Positions 1 to 8,747 are shown, counted from the first letter of the stretch. The stretch is DNA of 52,590 bases from Helicobacter sp. (GCF_029067145.1 NZ_JAIEFA010000039.1:1-52590); one strand, 5' to 3'. Made by a program: numbers and translations. The notes: generated from the letters alone by a model not told the origin.

Positions 1-57
1 CTTTATTCCTTGTCCTTGTGGAGTTCCACAAAGGAAAGGGAAATATAAAGTTTGTTT

Positions 58-67
58 GGGGGGGGGG
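58..67. repeat. Homopolymeric G10 tract
   Basis: Ten consecutive G on the plus strand, in a very AT-rich non-coding stretch. Tracts of this length are classic slippage sites (contingency loci) in Helicobacter and Campylobacter. No convincing gene spans it: the minus-strand frame through it codes only a 25-residue peptide with no ribosome binding site. It could instead modulate a promoter or the leader of a gene lying left of the window. The bases at 13-34 form a small imperfect inverted repeat (CCTTGTGGA against TCCACAAAGG) with no T-run. Confidence 0.8.
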
Positions 68-204
68 ATAAATTCTGCATTTTATAGTTAGAAATGCCCT
101 CTACACCTACAAATCCACAATATGAACCTTGCCCTTGAATACTTTTACTATCATAGATTTTGCATTACAAAAAATAAAAAAATGTGGAATCTAAATGGAG
201 GCAA

Positions 205-233
205 ATATAAAAACCAATCCAAAAAAGGATTGG
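205..233 (-). terminator. Rho-independent terminator
   Basis: Minus-strand hairpin CCAATCC, T6 loop, GGATTGG (7 perfect base pairs) followed by TTTTTATATTTG. It ends either the candidate small RNA or read-through from tRNA-Phe. Confidence 0.65.
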
Positions 234-338
234 CTAGTTGGGTTTAAACATTTAATTTTATACTAAATGTTCTTCGCGGACGGGGGGGATATCCGCAATG
301 AAGAAACATTACACTAAAAAGTGCGATTGCAATTCTAC
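205..338 (-). ncRNA. Candidate small RNA with poly-C hairpin loop
   Basis: On the minus strand a TATAAT box (350-345) is followed about 134 nt later by a clear intrinsic terminator (233-205). In between, 309-267 folds into a long imperfect hairpin: ATGTT/AACAT, CTTC/GAAG and GCGGA/TCCGC stems, with an 11-nt loop holding seven C. A smaller CACT/AGTG hairpin lies at 323-312. This is the layout of a short regulatory RNA. The C-rich loop recalls the H. pylori RNA RepG, which targets G-repeats in mRNA, but that parallel is inference. A short frame starting at 342 reads a leader-like peptide but has no ribosome binding site and overlaps the expected transcription start. The RNA could also be the tail of the tRNA-Phe transcript. 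Confidence 0.35.
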
Positions 339-344
339 TCATAA

Positions 345-350
345 ATTATA
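345..350 (-). promoter_or_regulatory. -10 box of candidate small RNA
   Basis: TATAAT on the minus strand, preceded by T-rich runs as is usual for sigma-70 promoters in this phylum. The predicted start falls near 338. It sits between tRNA-Phe and the candidate RNA. Confidence 0.35.
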
Positions 351-426
351 AAATTAAAATAAAAATTTGCAAATTTTGATAAAAATAAAGCTAAAAATAT
401 AATGTGGGAAGCCTAAAAGCAATAAG

Positions 427-502
427 TGGTGGCTCGAGGCGGAATCGAACCACCGACACGGAGATTTTCAGTCTCCTGCTCTACCGACTGAGCTATCGAG
501 CC
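427..502 (-). tRNA. tRNA-Phe (GAA)
   Basis: A 76-nt cloverleaf on the minus strand. The acceptor stem is GGCTCGA with TCGAGCC, and the D arm is AGCTCAGTCGGTAGAGC. The anticodon stem GGAGA/TCTCC encloses the loop CTGAAAA, giving anticodon GAA. The T arm contains GGTTCGATTCC, and the 3' CCA is encoded. It stands alone and not in a cluster, 106 nt downstream of the minus-strand gene ending at 609, with its own -10 box at 520-515. Confidence 0.97.
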
Positions 503-514
503 ATTTAAAGCGAA

Positions 515-520
515 ATTATA
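515..520 (-). promoter_or_regulatory. -10 box of tRNA-Phe
   Basis: TATAAT on the minus strand, 12 nt upstream of the first tRNA base. This is a fitting distance for a start a few bases before the mature 5' end. Confidence 0.55.
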
Positions 521-608
521 ATTCTATCTTAAAATTTTTAATAATAACTTAAATTTTAAATCCAACATAGAATCTGCTGATATAATTTATCACGAAATTA
601 TAATAAAA

Positions 609-1541
609 TTATCCTAATTTTTTCATCAAATAGGCTTGCACACCTTTTGTATTACAAAATGCACGCACATTTTCATAACCATAGAAAAACGCAAGCTTAA
701 AAAATTCCTCAATTACATATTCATTTGCCTTTTCTACCAAAATCATTCCTCCGCTCCCCAATCTTTTGTGTAAAGATAAAAAATCTTTTTTACAGCGGAG
801 ATTCCAAGCCGTTTCGTCTTCTACAAAAGCCGTCATTAATTGTTCTTTACTGATATTGTGAAACCACATTTTTAATAGGTTTTTACTAAAATATTCGCGC
901 ACATTGAAGCGATATGGGGCATAATGCGCTAATTTTACTTTTGTTCCTTTTAGAATCTCATCTAGCTCTTTTTCATCGTGCAAAAATTCTGGAGCAGATT
1001 TGTGCAAAAGCAAAAGCCTCATAGGATCCACTTCACTAAAAATAATTTTATATTTTTTTAGGATAAAGTCTTTTATGTCAATGTATTCAAGCTCTTCTAG
1101 CTCTCCCTTGCTTGTTTTTGGCATTTTAAGTGCTTCTGCGCTTAAGCATTTAATCCATAGATTAATCGCATCTTTTGGCTCACCATCTAAAAATAAACGA
1201 ATCGCCATTGCTTCATTATAGGTTCTAGGGTGAAGAAATTTTTTCACTCCACAATCTGGAAAATCGCCTACTACCTTAATTTCACTCAAGCGGCTTTTGA
1301 TTCCAGCTAAACTTGGATAAAAAAAGTCGGCTTCAAAATTAATTCTTACCAACGGATTGTTATCATAAATTAAACATTGACGCTCATTAATTGCTATTTC
1401 AAATACAAAGTTATCTGCACTCATATAAGGCAGAATCACTTTATCTCCGGGCTTGGTATAAGATGAAATGATTTTTTCGCTTAAACCCAAAAAATCCCAA
1501 TCAGAAATCTTGACCAATTCTTTTAGTTTTTGTGATGGCAC
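609..1541 (-). CDS. Uncharacterised protein resembling a decayed DNA methyltransferase
   Basis: A 310-residue soluble protein with no clear function. Residues 24-64 read ISSYTKPGDKV...LIYDNNPL. That follows the layout of the AdoMet-binding region of DNA N4/N6 methyltransferases (YT-PGD-VLDPFxGSGT...IGxDxNP), but the DPFxGSGT motif is replaced by LPYMSADN at 37-44. The segment YAPYRFNVREYF at 207-218 sits where SPPY...YDY normally lies, with the first proline and acidic residue lost. A reasonable inference is a pseudoenzyme that kept the Rossmann fold but not catalysis. The start is an ATG at 1541, divergent from panC. It is transcribed toward tRNA-Phe and no partner gene is adjacent. It could be an unrelated Rossmann protein. 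Confidence 0.75.
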   Translation of the reverse strand: MPSQKLKELVKISDWDFLGLSEKIISSYTKPGDKVILPYMSADNFVFEIAINERQCLIYDNNPLVRINFEADFFYPSLAGIKSRLSEIKVVGDFPDCGVKKFLHPRTYNEAMAIRLFLDGEPKDAINLWIKCLSAEALKMPKTSKGELEELEYIDIKDFILKKYKIIFSEVDPMRLLLLHKSAPEFLHDEKELDEILKGTKVKLAHYAPYRFNVREYFSKNLLKMWFHNISKEQLMTAFVEDETAWNLRCKKDFLSLHKRLGSGGMILVEKANEYVIEEFFKLAFFYGYENVRAFCNTKGVQAYLMKKLG

Positions 1542-1664
1542 ATCATAACCTTCTTAGAATAAATTTTTATTAAGATTTTAGCATATTTCTATGTTTTTTA
1601 TTTATTTTTTAACTCTCTCATCGCATAATTCGCGCTTCATTTCCTAGAAATTTAAAGGAATCGT

Positions 1665-2510
1665 ATGCAAATATTCACTACCACGCAAGATTTGCGCACC
1701 TTTATTTGTCAATTCAAATCTCAAAATCCTCAAAAAACAATCGGCTTGGTTCCGACAATGGGGGCTTTACACAAAGGACATTTATCCCTAATAGAAGCAA
1801 GTCTTGCCACCTGTGATTGCACGATTGTTTCTATTTTTGTCAATCCAACACAATTTGGAGAAAATGAGGATTTCAATCAATATCCTCGCAAAAAAGACGC
1901 TGATTTGCATATTTGCGCTAAAGCAGGTGTAGAGATTGTCTTTATGCCAGAAATCGCTCAAATGTATCCGCTAGATTCCACCTTGCAAACCACCTTTAAC
2001 GCCCCAGCGGCAATGGCAAATGTGCTAGAGGGCAAAACACGACAAGGGCACTTTAATGGCGTGCTGCAAGTTGTTTTAAAGCTTTTCAATCTTGTGCGTC
2101 CCAACAAGGCGTTTTTTGGGCGCAAGGACGCGCAACAATTACTCATCATTCAAAAAATGGTGCAGGATTTATTTTTACCTTTAGAGATTGTGCCCTGTCC
2201 TATTGTTCGCAACGAAGAGGGACTGGCATTAAGCTCACGCAACGCTTATTTGAGCGCAAGTGGAATTACACAGGCTTTGCGAATTTCAGCCTCTTTAAAC
2301 GCGATAACCAAAGCAATTATGCGCGGCATTAAGGATTCTTGTGAGTTAAAAAGAATCGCTTTAGAGGTGTTAGAGGGATTAGAGGTAGAATATCTTGTAA
2401 TTGTCAATCACGAACTACAAGAGATAGAGCAAATCCAAAAAGATTCTACTTTGATTCTCATTGTAGTGCGAATTGAAGGGGTTCGCTTGTTGGATAATTT
2501 ATGGTTTTGA
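1665..2510 (+). CDS. panC: Pantothenate synthetase PanC
   Basis: Joins pantoate and beta-alanine with ATP to give pantothenate, the precursor of coenzyme A, in the cytosol. The 281 residues are the usual length. The N-terminal VPTMGALHKGH carries the nucleotidyl-transferase HxGH motif. FVNPTQF and EDFNQYPR are PanC hallmarks, and the C-terminal LALSSRN stands for the KMSKS-like loop. AAGGA lies 7 nt before the ATG. It is monocistronic-looking: the upstream gene is divergent and pglK follows after 87 nt. No panB or panD is nearby. Confidence 0.97.
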   Translation: MQIFTTTQDLRTFICQFKSQNPQKTIGLVPTMGALHKGHLSLIEASLATCDCTIVSIFVNPTQFGENEDFNQYPRKKDADLHICAKAGVEIVFMPEIAQMYPLDSTLQTTFNAPAAMANVLEGKTRQGHFNGVLQVVLKLFNLVRPNKAFFGRKDAQQLLIIQKMVQDLFLPLEIVPCPIVRNEEGLALSSRNAYLSASGITQALRISASLNAITKAIMRGIKDSCELKRIALEVLEGLEVEYLVIVNHELQEIEQIQKDSTLILIVVRIEGVRLLDNLWF

Positions 2511-2597
2511 TTTTTTGATTTTGCCTTATTTAAGATTCTGCTCTTTAAGGCACAAATCGGTAAAATAATGCCATTTATTCTTTAAAGTCTTTAGGTT

Positions 2598-4286
2598 ATG
2601 TTTTCAAAGCTTAGATTTATCCTATCACACCACGACCAACATTACATTTATGGAATGCTGTTACTCTCTTTGCTGGTGTCTTTAATTGAACTTATTGGAA
2701 TCTCTGCAATCGCTCCTTTCATTGCTGTGGCAAGCGATTTTAGCTTGATTGAAAGCAAAACTTATTTTGCCTTTGTTTATCATTTTTTGCATTTTGATTC
2801 TCCTTATACATTTGTTTTGTGTTTTGGCGTTGTTTTATTGGTATTTTATGTATTTCGTAGTTTGATTAATCTCCTCTATCAACACCTCTTAGCGCGCTTT
2901 ACCTTTGGACGCTATCATTTGATTGTGGAGAGATTGTTTAGGAATTATTTGGGCATTAATTATGAGGATTTCATCACCAAAAACACAAGCCATTTAACAA
3001 AAACTATTACAACAGAAGCGCATAATTTTACGATTTTGCTTGCCGCTTTTTTGTTTATGACTTCCGAAGTTTTTGTTGTGCTTTTAATTTATGGCACTTT
3101 ATTGTTTGTGGATTTCAAAATTACACTTGGCTTGACCCTTATCTTAGTGGTTTTGGGATTCCTTTTGGCGCGGCTGATTGCATTAAAAATCAAAAAACAG
3201 GGGCGAGAAAAGGAATCGCACCAAAAAACCTTTTTTGAAACACTTAGCTCAAGCTTTGGGAATTATAAAATCATCAAACTTCAAAGCGATTCTGCCTCCA
3301 TTTGGCAAAATTTTTCAAGCTCTTTAGAGGGATATTCATCGGCAAATATCAAAAATCAAACTTTTTTTCATATTCCGCGCTTGAGTTTGGAAGCACTTGG
3401 CTTTTGTATGATGATTCTTGTCGTATTATATTTGTTGATTCAAAACCCCAACAATGTAACAAGTTATTTACCCTTATTGTCTATGTATGTGTTAGCACTT
3501 TATCGCCTTTTGCCCTCTATCAATCGTATTTTGGATTCTTACAATAAGATTCTTTTTAATTTTCGCTCTTTAGAAATCATCTATCAAGACTTAAAAATGC
3601 AAACCCAAGATTTAGGGGAAGAGGAAGTTCAATTTGCACGAGAAATTAGACTAGAAAAACTTTCTTTTGGCTATCAACAAAAACGCGTGTTGCAAGAAAT
3701 TAATCTTAGGATTCACAAGGGAGAAAAAGTCGCATTTATCGGGGAATCTGGAAGCGGAAAAAGCACTTTAGTGGATTGCATCATTGGCTTGCTTTGCCCT
3801 CAAAATGGTGAAATTTGGATAGATGATGTTAAACTAGAGAAAACAAACCTAAAAAGTTGGCGCAAAAAGATAGGATATATTCCACAAAATGTTTATTTGT
3901 TTGCTGGAAGTGTTGCAGATAATGTGGCTTTTGGGAGAGAATTAGACGAAGAAAAAATTATCGCCTGCCTCAAAAGCGCAAAGATTTATGAGTTTTTGCA
4001 AACCAAAGAGGGTTTAGAAACGCAAGTAGGAGATGGTGGAATCGCATTAAGCGGGGGACAAAAACAACGCATCGCGATTGCACGCGCACTCTATGGGAAT
4101 CCCGAAATACTTGTGCTAGATGAAGCCACAAGCGCGCTAGACACAGAAGTGGAAGCAAAAATTATGGAAGAAATTTACAAGATTGCAAAGGATAAAACTT
4201 TGCTTATCATCGCACACCGCTTAAGCACGATTGAGCATTGCGATTCTATCTATCGTCTACAAAATGGCACTTTGAAGCTAGCGTAA
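2598..4286 (+). CDS. pglK: PglK-type ABC flippase for lipid-linked oligosaccharide
   Basis: Half-size ABC exporter of 562 residues. About six membrane segments occupy residues 1-320. The ATPase domain has Walker A GESGSGKST (382-390), signature LSGGQ (484-488), Walker B ending LVLDEA (505-510) and the HRLST switch. Its sequence closely follows remembered Campylobacter PglK, including VASDFS near residue 45, FYVFR and the ALYRL-P-NRI segment. PglK flips the undecaprenyl-pyrophosphate heptasaccharide to the periplasmic face for N-glycosylation. Glycosyltransferases of the same pathway lie 3.5 kb downstream, separated by the TorA genes. No PglB oligosaccharyltransferase is in the window. An MsbA-like lipid exporter is less likely. 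Confidence 0.9.
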   Translation: MFSKLRFILSHHDQHYIYGMLLLSLLVSLIELIGISAIAPFIAVASDFSLIESKTYFAFVYHFLHFDSPYTFVLCFGVVLLVFYVFRSLINLLYQHLLARFTFGRYHLIVERLFRNYLGINYEDFITKNTSHLTKTITTEAHNFTILLAAFLFMTSEVFVVLLIYGTLLFVDFKITLGLTLILVVLGFLLARLIALKIKKQGREKESHQKTFFETLSSSFGNYKIIKLQSDSASIWQNFSSSLEGYSSANIKNQTFFHIPRLSLEALGFCMMILVVLYLLIQNPNNVTSYLPLLSMYVLALYRLLPSINRILDSYNKILFNFRSLEIIYQDLKMQTQDLGEEEVQFAREIRLEKLSFGYQQKRVLQEINLRIHKGEKVAFIGESGSGKSTLVDCIIGLLCPQNGEIWIDDVKLEKTNLKSWRKKIGYIPQNVYLFAGSVADNVAFGRELDEEKIIACLKSAKIYEFLQTKEGLETQVGDGGIALSGGQKQRIAIARALYGNPEILVLDEATSALDTEVEAKIMEEIYKIAKDKTLLIIAHRLSTIEHCDSIYRLQNGTLKLA

Positions 4287-4381
4287 GCTTTGGATTGCGC
4301 TTAATGCGGCAAGTGGAAATTCTAGGATTCCATTAAGTCCCAACCTCATTTATATATTTGAATCTATATAGCGAAAAGTTA

Positions 4382-4387
4382 TATAAT
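4382..4387 (+). promoter_or_regulatory. -10 box of the cytochrome-torA operon
   Basis: TATAAT 28 nt before the ATG of the cytochrome gene. The leader holds AAGGAG at 4405-4410. Confidence 0.5.
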
Positions 4388-4415
4388 TTTCAGCCAATTA
4401 AGATAAGGAGAAAAA

Positions 4416-4994
4416 ATGAGGAGAGTGGTTTTTTTGTTTTTTATGGTGGCTTCGTTGTTGCATTGTAAGGAGTTTTATAGCGAAGAAGTGTTATCCATCT
4501 ATCTTGGCAAGGACGATACAAAGGCAGCGGGCAGATTGTTGCCCACGAATCCCTTTGAGATTCTGCAAACAGAAGGGAATCGGTCAAAGATTCGTATCCG
4601 TGGCTATGTCAATCCACAATCCCCATCAGTGATTTATTTTAATGACTTTCAGCGCATTATCGTAGCGGCTTTTTCTAAGGATACTCCATTGAAATTTTCC
4701 AAAAAAGTTGCTAGCAAGGGAGGCAAATGGGGCTTCGTCAATCTTGAAGCTTGGGTGGAAAAAGGAAAGTTTGCAAGCGAAAACCAAACGATGATGTTAA
4801 GAGCAAAGGAGCTGTTTAGCCAAAATTGTGGAATCTGCCACGCATTGCATAAAGAAAATGAGTTTAACGTCAATCAGTGGGCAGCGACTTTTCGCGGAAT
4901 GGTGAGCAGAACAGGGATTGACAAAAAAGACCATTGGCTTGTAATAGAATATTTGCAAAAAAACGCAAAAGATTTTAAAGGAGGAATAAAATGA
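4416..4994 (+). CDS. Periplasmic monohaem c-type cytochrome, electron donor to TorA
   Basis: A 192-residue protein with an N-terminal hydrophobic signal segment (residues 1-17) and one haem site CGICH at 138-142 in a C-terminal cytochrome domain. The middle, about 25-125, is an SH3-like region seen in cytochromes paired with TMAO/DMSO reductases. It overlaps the TorA gene by ATGA, so the two are translationally coupled. The pair matches the Cj0265/Cj0264 arrangement of Campylobacter jejuni. It probably receives electrons from the quinol pool side and passes them to TorA in the periplasm. The ATG at 4416 has AAGGAG 5 nt before it. Confidence 0.9.
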   Translation: MRRVVFLFFMVASLLHCKEFYSEEVLSIYLGKDDTKAAGRLLPTNPFEILQTEGNRSKIRIRGYVNPQSPSVIYFNDFQRIIVAAFSKDTPLKFSKKVASKGGKWGFVNLEAWVEKGKFASENQTMMLRAKELFSQNCGICHALHKENEFNVNQWAATFRGMVSRTGIDKKDHWLVIEYLQKNAKDFKGGIK

Positions 4995-7510
4995 GTTTAG
5001 GTAGGAGAAAGTTTTTAAAAATTGGCGCGGCTCTTGGGGCATTGCCATTGATTCCAAATATCAGCTTCACAAAAGAAATGCAAGACAAAGCCGCAAAAAG
5101 TGGTTTAGTGCAAAATGGCAAAGTGCTCACTGCGGCACATTGGGGCGTATTAAATCTCACAATCAAAAATGGCAAAATCATTAAAAGCGAGCCTTATGAC
5201 AAGCTAACCAAAACAGACAATCCGCTATGGTATCATACTGCGGATATGGTGTATAAATCACGCGTCAAATATCCTTATGTGCGCAAAAGCTACCTAGAGA
5301 ATCCCGATAATCCTAAGCCAGAGCTTAGAGGCAAGGACGAGTTTGTGCGTGTGAGTTATGAAGAGGCAATCAAACTCATTGCAAAGGAGCTTAAAAAAAC
5401 AAGAGAAAAGAAAGGCACGCAAGCTATCTTTGGCGGAAGTTATGGGTGGAAATCAAGCGGAAATATGCAAAACTGCCGAATCTTGTTGCATAGATTTTTG
5501 AATATTACTGGCGGATTTGTGGGCGTGAGCGGGGATTATTCCACAGGTGCTTCGCAGGTGATTATGCCTTATGTTGTGGGTTCTTTGGAAGTTTATGAGC
5601 AACAAACTTCTTGGGAAAATCTCTTAAAATATTCTAAAGTCATCGTGATTTGGGGTGCAGACCCTCTTAATACACTAAGAATCTCTTGGACTGCAAACGA
5701 ACAAAAGGGAATAGAATATTTTGAAAAACTGCAAAAAAGTAAGATTAAGGTCATTTGCATTGACCCTGTCAAAACAGAAACTGCGAAGTTCTTAAAAGCA
5801 GAATGGATTGCTCCTAAACCAAATACCGATGTAGCAATGATGTTGGGAATGGCTAGTCATCTGATTGCGAAAAATAAAGTAAATTATGAGTTTTTAGAAA
5901 ACTACACGACCGGATTTGAGCAATTTAAAGAATATTTAGAAGGCAAAAGTGATAATGTAGTCAAAAATACTCAATGGGCAAGTGAAATTTGTGGAATCCC
6001 TGCCAATGTAATTGCAAGCCTAGCGGAGCAATTCTACGATAATCCAACAATGATAATGAGCGGTTGGGGAATGCAAAGGGCGCATCACGGGGAACAGCCA
6101 CACTGGATGCTTGTTACTCTTTGTTCTATGATAGGACAAATCGGCACAAAAGGCGGGGGATTCGGTCTTAGCTATCATTATAGTGGCGGCGGAGTGCCTA
6201 CTTGCAAAGGTGGCGTGATTGGGGGAATGAGTGCCGGAGCTGTTGGAATCTGGAAAAATGGTAAATTTGTCGGTATGCCAAAAGCCGGAGCAGCGCAAGG
6301 AGGTGCAGAATGGCTACAAAATGCCGCGAGCTATTCTTTCCCGCTTGCTAGAATTGCGGACGCACTTTTGAATCCGGGCAAAACAATAGACCACAACGGC
6401 GCAAAAATCACTTATCCAAAGATTGATTTTATTTATTGGGCTGGAGGGAATCCTCTCGTGCATCATCAAGATACAAATACCAATGTCAAAGCGTGGCGCA
6501 AACCTCGCACAATCGTTGTAAATGAAATCTATTGGACGCCAACGGCAAAAATGGCAGACATCGTAATGCCCGCAACAAGCTCTTATGAAAGAGACGACTT
6601 GACGATGGCAGGGGATTATTCTAATATGCAAATCGTGCCGATGAAACAAGCAGTAGAGCCTATCGGGGAAAGTCGTGATGATTATGTGATTTTCTCTGAT
6701 TTGTGCAAGGAATATGGCGAGAAAGTGTATAATGCCTACACCGAGAATGGCAAAAGCGCGAAAGACTTTATCAAAGAATATTACGAAAGTGCCTTGCGAC
6801 AAACACAATCTTATGGCAGTGAGTTTGCTACGCCAATGCCAAACTTTGATGAATTTTGGGAGAAAAACAAGCCTATTACCTTTGCTTCTACATTAGAGAG
6901 TGAAGATTATGTGCGATTCGCAGACTTTTTAGAAGATCCTATTTTGAATGCGCTTGGCACAGAATCAGGCAAAATTGAAATATACTCTAACACGATTGCA
7001 AAATATAAATACGAGGATTGTAAAGCACACCCAATGTGGTTTGAGCCAATAGAATGGTTAGGCAATGCAAACAAAAGTGCGCCTTTTCACTTACTTAGCA
7101 ATCACCCTGCAGATAGGTTGCACTCGCAAATGTGCCACACAGCCTTGCGCGAAAGCTATGCGGTAAAAGGTAGAGAGCCGATTTTGATAAACACAAAAGA
7201 CGCAAAGAATCTAGGTATTAAAAATGGCGATGTAGTGCGTGTTTTTAACAAACGAGGAGAAGTTTTAGCTGGCGCAGTAGTAAGCAATGACATCTTAGAA
7301 GGTGTCGTGAGGCTATGTGAGGGAGGGTGGTATGACCCAAATGACAAGGGATTGTGCAAATATGGCAATGCAAATGTTCTAACTATGGACATTCCAACTT
7401 CAAAACTAGCAAATGGTAATATTGCGCATACAAGCTTGGTAAATCTTGAAAAATACACAGGAGAATTGCCTGAAGTAAGCGCATTTAGTGAGCCAAAAAT
7501 CAAAGCTTAA
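4991..7510 (+). CDS. torA: Periplasmic molybdopterin TMAO/DMSO reductase TorA
   Basis: An 839-residue catalytic subunit of the DMSO reductase family that reduces TMAO and probably DMSO as anaerobic electron acceptors. The N-terminus LGRRKFLKIG is a twin-arginine signal, so the folded enzyme with bis-MGD cofactor is exported by Tat. GDYSTGASQ carries the likely molybdenum-ligand serine at residue 184. WGADPL (about 220) and the later GGNPLVHHQD are cofactor-binding segments. There is no N-terminal iron-sulfur cysteine cluster, which fits the TorA/BisC branch and not the Nap/Fdh branch. It is the second gene of the operon and is followed by a strong hairpin. No TorD chaperone is in the window. 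Confidence 0.94.
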   Translation: MSLGRRKFLKIGAALGALPLIPNISFTKEMQDKAAKSGLVQNGKVLTAAHWGVLNLTIKNGKIIKSEPYDKLTKTDNPLWYHTADMVYKSRVKYPYVRKSYLENPDNPKPELRGKDEFVRVSYEEAIKLIAKELKKTREKKGTQAIFGGSYGWKSSGNMQNCRILLHRFLNITGGFVGVSGDYSTGASQVIMPYVVGSLEVYEQQTSWENLLKYSKVIVIWGADPLNTLRISWTANEQKGIEYFEKLQKSKIKVICIDPVKTETAKFLKAEWIAPKPNTDVAMMLGMASHLIAKNKVNYEFLENYTTGFEQFKEYLEGKSDNVVKNTQWASEICGIPANVIASLAEQFYDNPTMIMSGWGMQRAHHGEQPHWMLVTLCSMIGQIGTKGGGFGLSYHYSGGGVPTCKGGVIGGMSAGAVGIWKNGKFVGMPKAGAAQGGAEWLQNAASYSFPLARIADALLNPGKTIDHNGAKITYPKIDFIYWAGGNPLVHHQDTNTNVKAWRKPRTIVVNEIYWTPTAKMADIVMPATSSYERDDLTMAGDYSNMQIVPMKQAVEPIGESRDDYVIFSDLCKEYGEKVYNAYTENGKSAKDFIKEYYESALRQTQSYGSEFATPMPNFDEFWEKNKPITFASTLESEDYVRFADFLEDPILNALGTESGKIEIYSNTIAKYKYEDCKAHPMWFEPIEWLGNANKSAPFHLLSNHPADRLHSQMCHTALRESYAVKGREPILINTKDAKNLGIKNGDVVRVFNKRGEVLAGAVVSNDILEGVVRLCEGGWYDPNDKGLCKYGNANVLTMDIPTSKLANGNIAHTSLVNLEKYTGELPEVSAFSEPKIKA

Positions 7511-7521
7511 TTTAGAATCTC

Positions 7522-7557
7522 CCACAATGCCAAGCCGATATTTGCTTGTCATTGTGG
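7522..7557 (+). terminator. Terminator hairpin after torA
   Basis: CCACAATG...CAAGC pairs with GCTTG...CATTGTGG (13 base pairs with one mismatch, 8-nt loop), then TTTAAAATTCTTTC. It separates the torA operon from the glycan operon. Confidence 0.6.
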
Positions 7558-7680
7558 TTTAAAATTCTTTCGCACGCTGCGTTGATTGGCTTACTTTTTT
7601 AGATTCCTTGCTTTAACTCTCGTGATTTCTTAACAAAATTAAAATATGCTTTTGGTAAAATTAAAATTCGGAAAAAAGTG

Positions 7681-7686
7681 TAAAAT
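7681..7686 (+). promoter_or_regulatory. -10-like box of the glycan operon
   Basis: TAAAAT preceded directly by TG, about 65 nt before the GT2 start codon. It is the best candidate in the 194-nt gap after the torA terminator. Confidence 0.35.
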
Positions 7687-7751
7687 AGCAAAGGTAAATG
7701 TTGTGCTTTGGTGTTTTTAGCCGATATTGCAAATAAAAAGGAGATTGGGTA

Positions 7752-8747
7752 ATGGAAAATTTCAAAGAATTTAGCATCAAAGACTTACCACAAGAATTTA
7801 GCGAAAAACTCCTTAGCGAGATTCCAGATAACCCAAATTTTCCAAAAGTTAGCGTGATTTTGACGACTTACAATCGTGAATATTTTTTTACAGAATCCAT
7901 TGAAAGCATTTTAGACCAAGATTACCCTAACTTAGAAATTATCGTGAGTGATGATGGTTCGGAGGACAATACCTTTAGCATTGCAAGCGAATACGCAAGA
8001 GATAATCCAAATATCAAAGTTGTGCGCAATGCAAGAACACGTGGAAGCGCAGGGAATCGCAACAATGGATTGGATTATGCGAGCGGCGAACTTTTGTTAC
8101 TTTTAGATGATGATGATTTGTTGTTTAAAGAAGCTATTTCGCAAATGGTAGAAGCCTATTTGCGCTTTGATAAACAATATGGCATTATCATTGCCAATTG
8201 CACAAGGAGTGATGATGGATTTCTCTCGGGGCAAGGGCTAGATGAATCACGCGAAATTAGCTTTCAAGAAGTGCTTGCGGGGAGTTTAGACGGGGAGTTT
8301 GTAACTTTATTTGAGCGCAAACTGCTTGGACAGAGGAGATTTAATGAAAATTTGCAAAGAGGTAATATGGGGCTTTTGTGGCTTAAACTGCACAAGCAAA
8401 GACCCTGTTATTATATCCATAAGCCTCTGAAGTTTTACAGAATCCACGCAGAATCGCTCACGCAAAGCTTGAAATATAAGCCTTTGGAAATGGTAAAAAA
8501 CTATGAGCAAGATATTTTGCTTTTTTATAAAGAACGTTTGAAATATTGTCCCGCGCACTTGGCGAAACTCTGTGCGACAGCGGCATTACTTTACAGACAA
8601 GGAGGGAATCGCAAAAAGGCATTTAAAAAGATTCTACAAAGTCTAGCAATCTATCCAAACTGGCTTGCATTGCAGGTTTTTGCTTGTCTTTTTTTGCCTG
8701 TTTCTTTCTTGCCAAAACTAAAAATTCGTCAGAGAGTAGAGAAATAA
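7752..8747 (+). CDS. Family 2 glycosyltransferase
   Basis: A 331-residue GT-A fold enzyme. It shows SVILTTYNREYF near residue 35, IIVSDDGSEDNT (about 65-76), and LLLLDDDD (about 114-121) as the metal-binding DXD. An alpha-helical C-terminal part may hold two amphipathic membrane-associating helices. It is the first gene of a tight operon with two GT4 enzymes, so it likely adds one sugar to the lipid-linked glycan. PglI, the branching glucosyltransferase of Campylobacter, is the obvious comparison, but the match is only at family level. AAGGAG precedes the ATG by 7 nt. Confidence 0.88.
   Translation: MENFKEFSIKDLPQEFSEKLLSEIPDNPNFPKVSVILTTYNREYFFTESIESILDQDYPNLEIIVSDDGSEDNTFSIASEYARDNPNIKVVRNARTRGSAGNRNNGLDYASGELLLLLDDDDLLFKEAISQMVEAYLRFDKQYGIIIANCTRSDDGFLSGQGLDESREISFQEVLAGSLDGEFVTLFERKLLGQRRFNENLQRGNMGLLWLKLHKQRPCYYIHKPLKFYRIHAESLTQSLKYKPLEMVKNYEQDILLFYKERLKYCPAHLAKLCATAALLYRQGGNRKKAFKKILQSLAIYPNWLALQVFACLFLPVSFLPKLKIRQRVEK

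Noticed and set aside
3..80. 25-residue frame on the minus strand through the C10 run
   Set aside because: No ribosome binding site and no protein-like composition.
241..342. Short frame on the minus strand starting MSRIAIALFS with a Cys like a small lipoprotein, crossing the C7 run
   Set aside because: No ribosome binding site, the -10 box lies only 3 nt before the ATG, and the lipobox is poor. The stem structure explains the region better.
6314..6808. 164-codon frame antisense to torA
   Set aside because: Shadow of the TorA coding frame; no ribosome binding site and no recognisable protein.
4416..7510. Nitrate or formate type molybdoenzyme instead of TorA
   Set aside because: No N-terminal iron-sulfur cysteine motif; the GDYSTGASQ serine and the cytochrome partner fit TorA.
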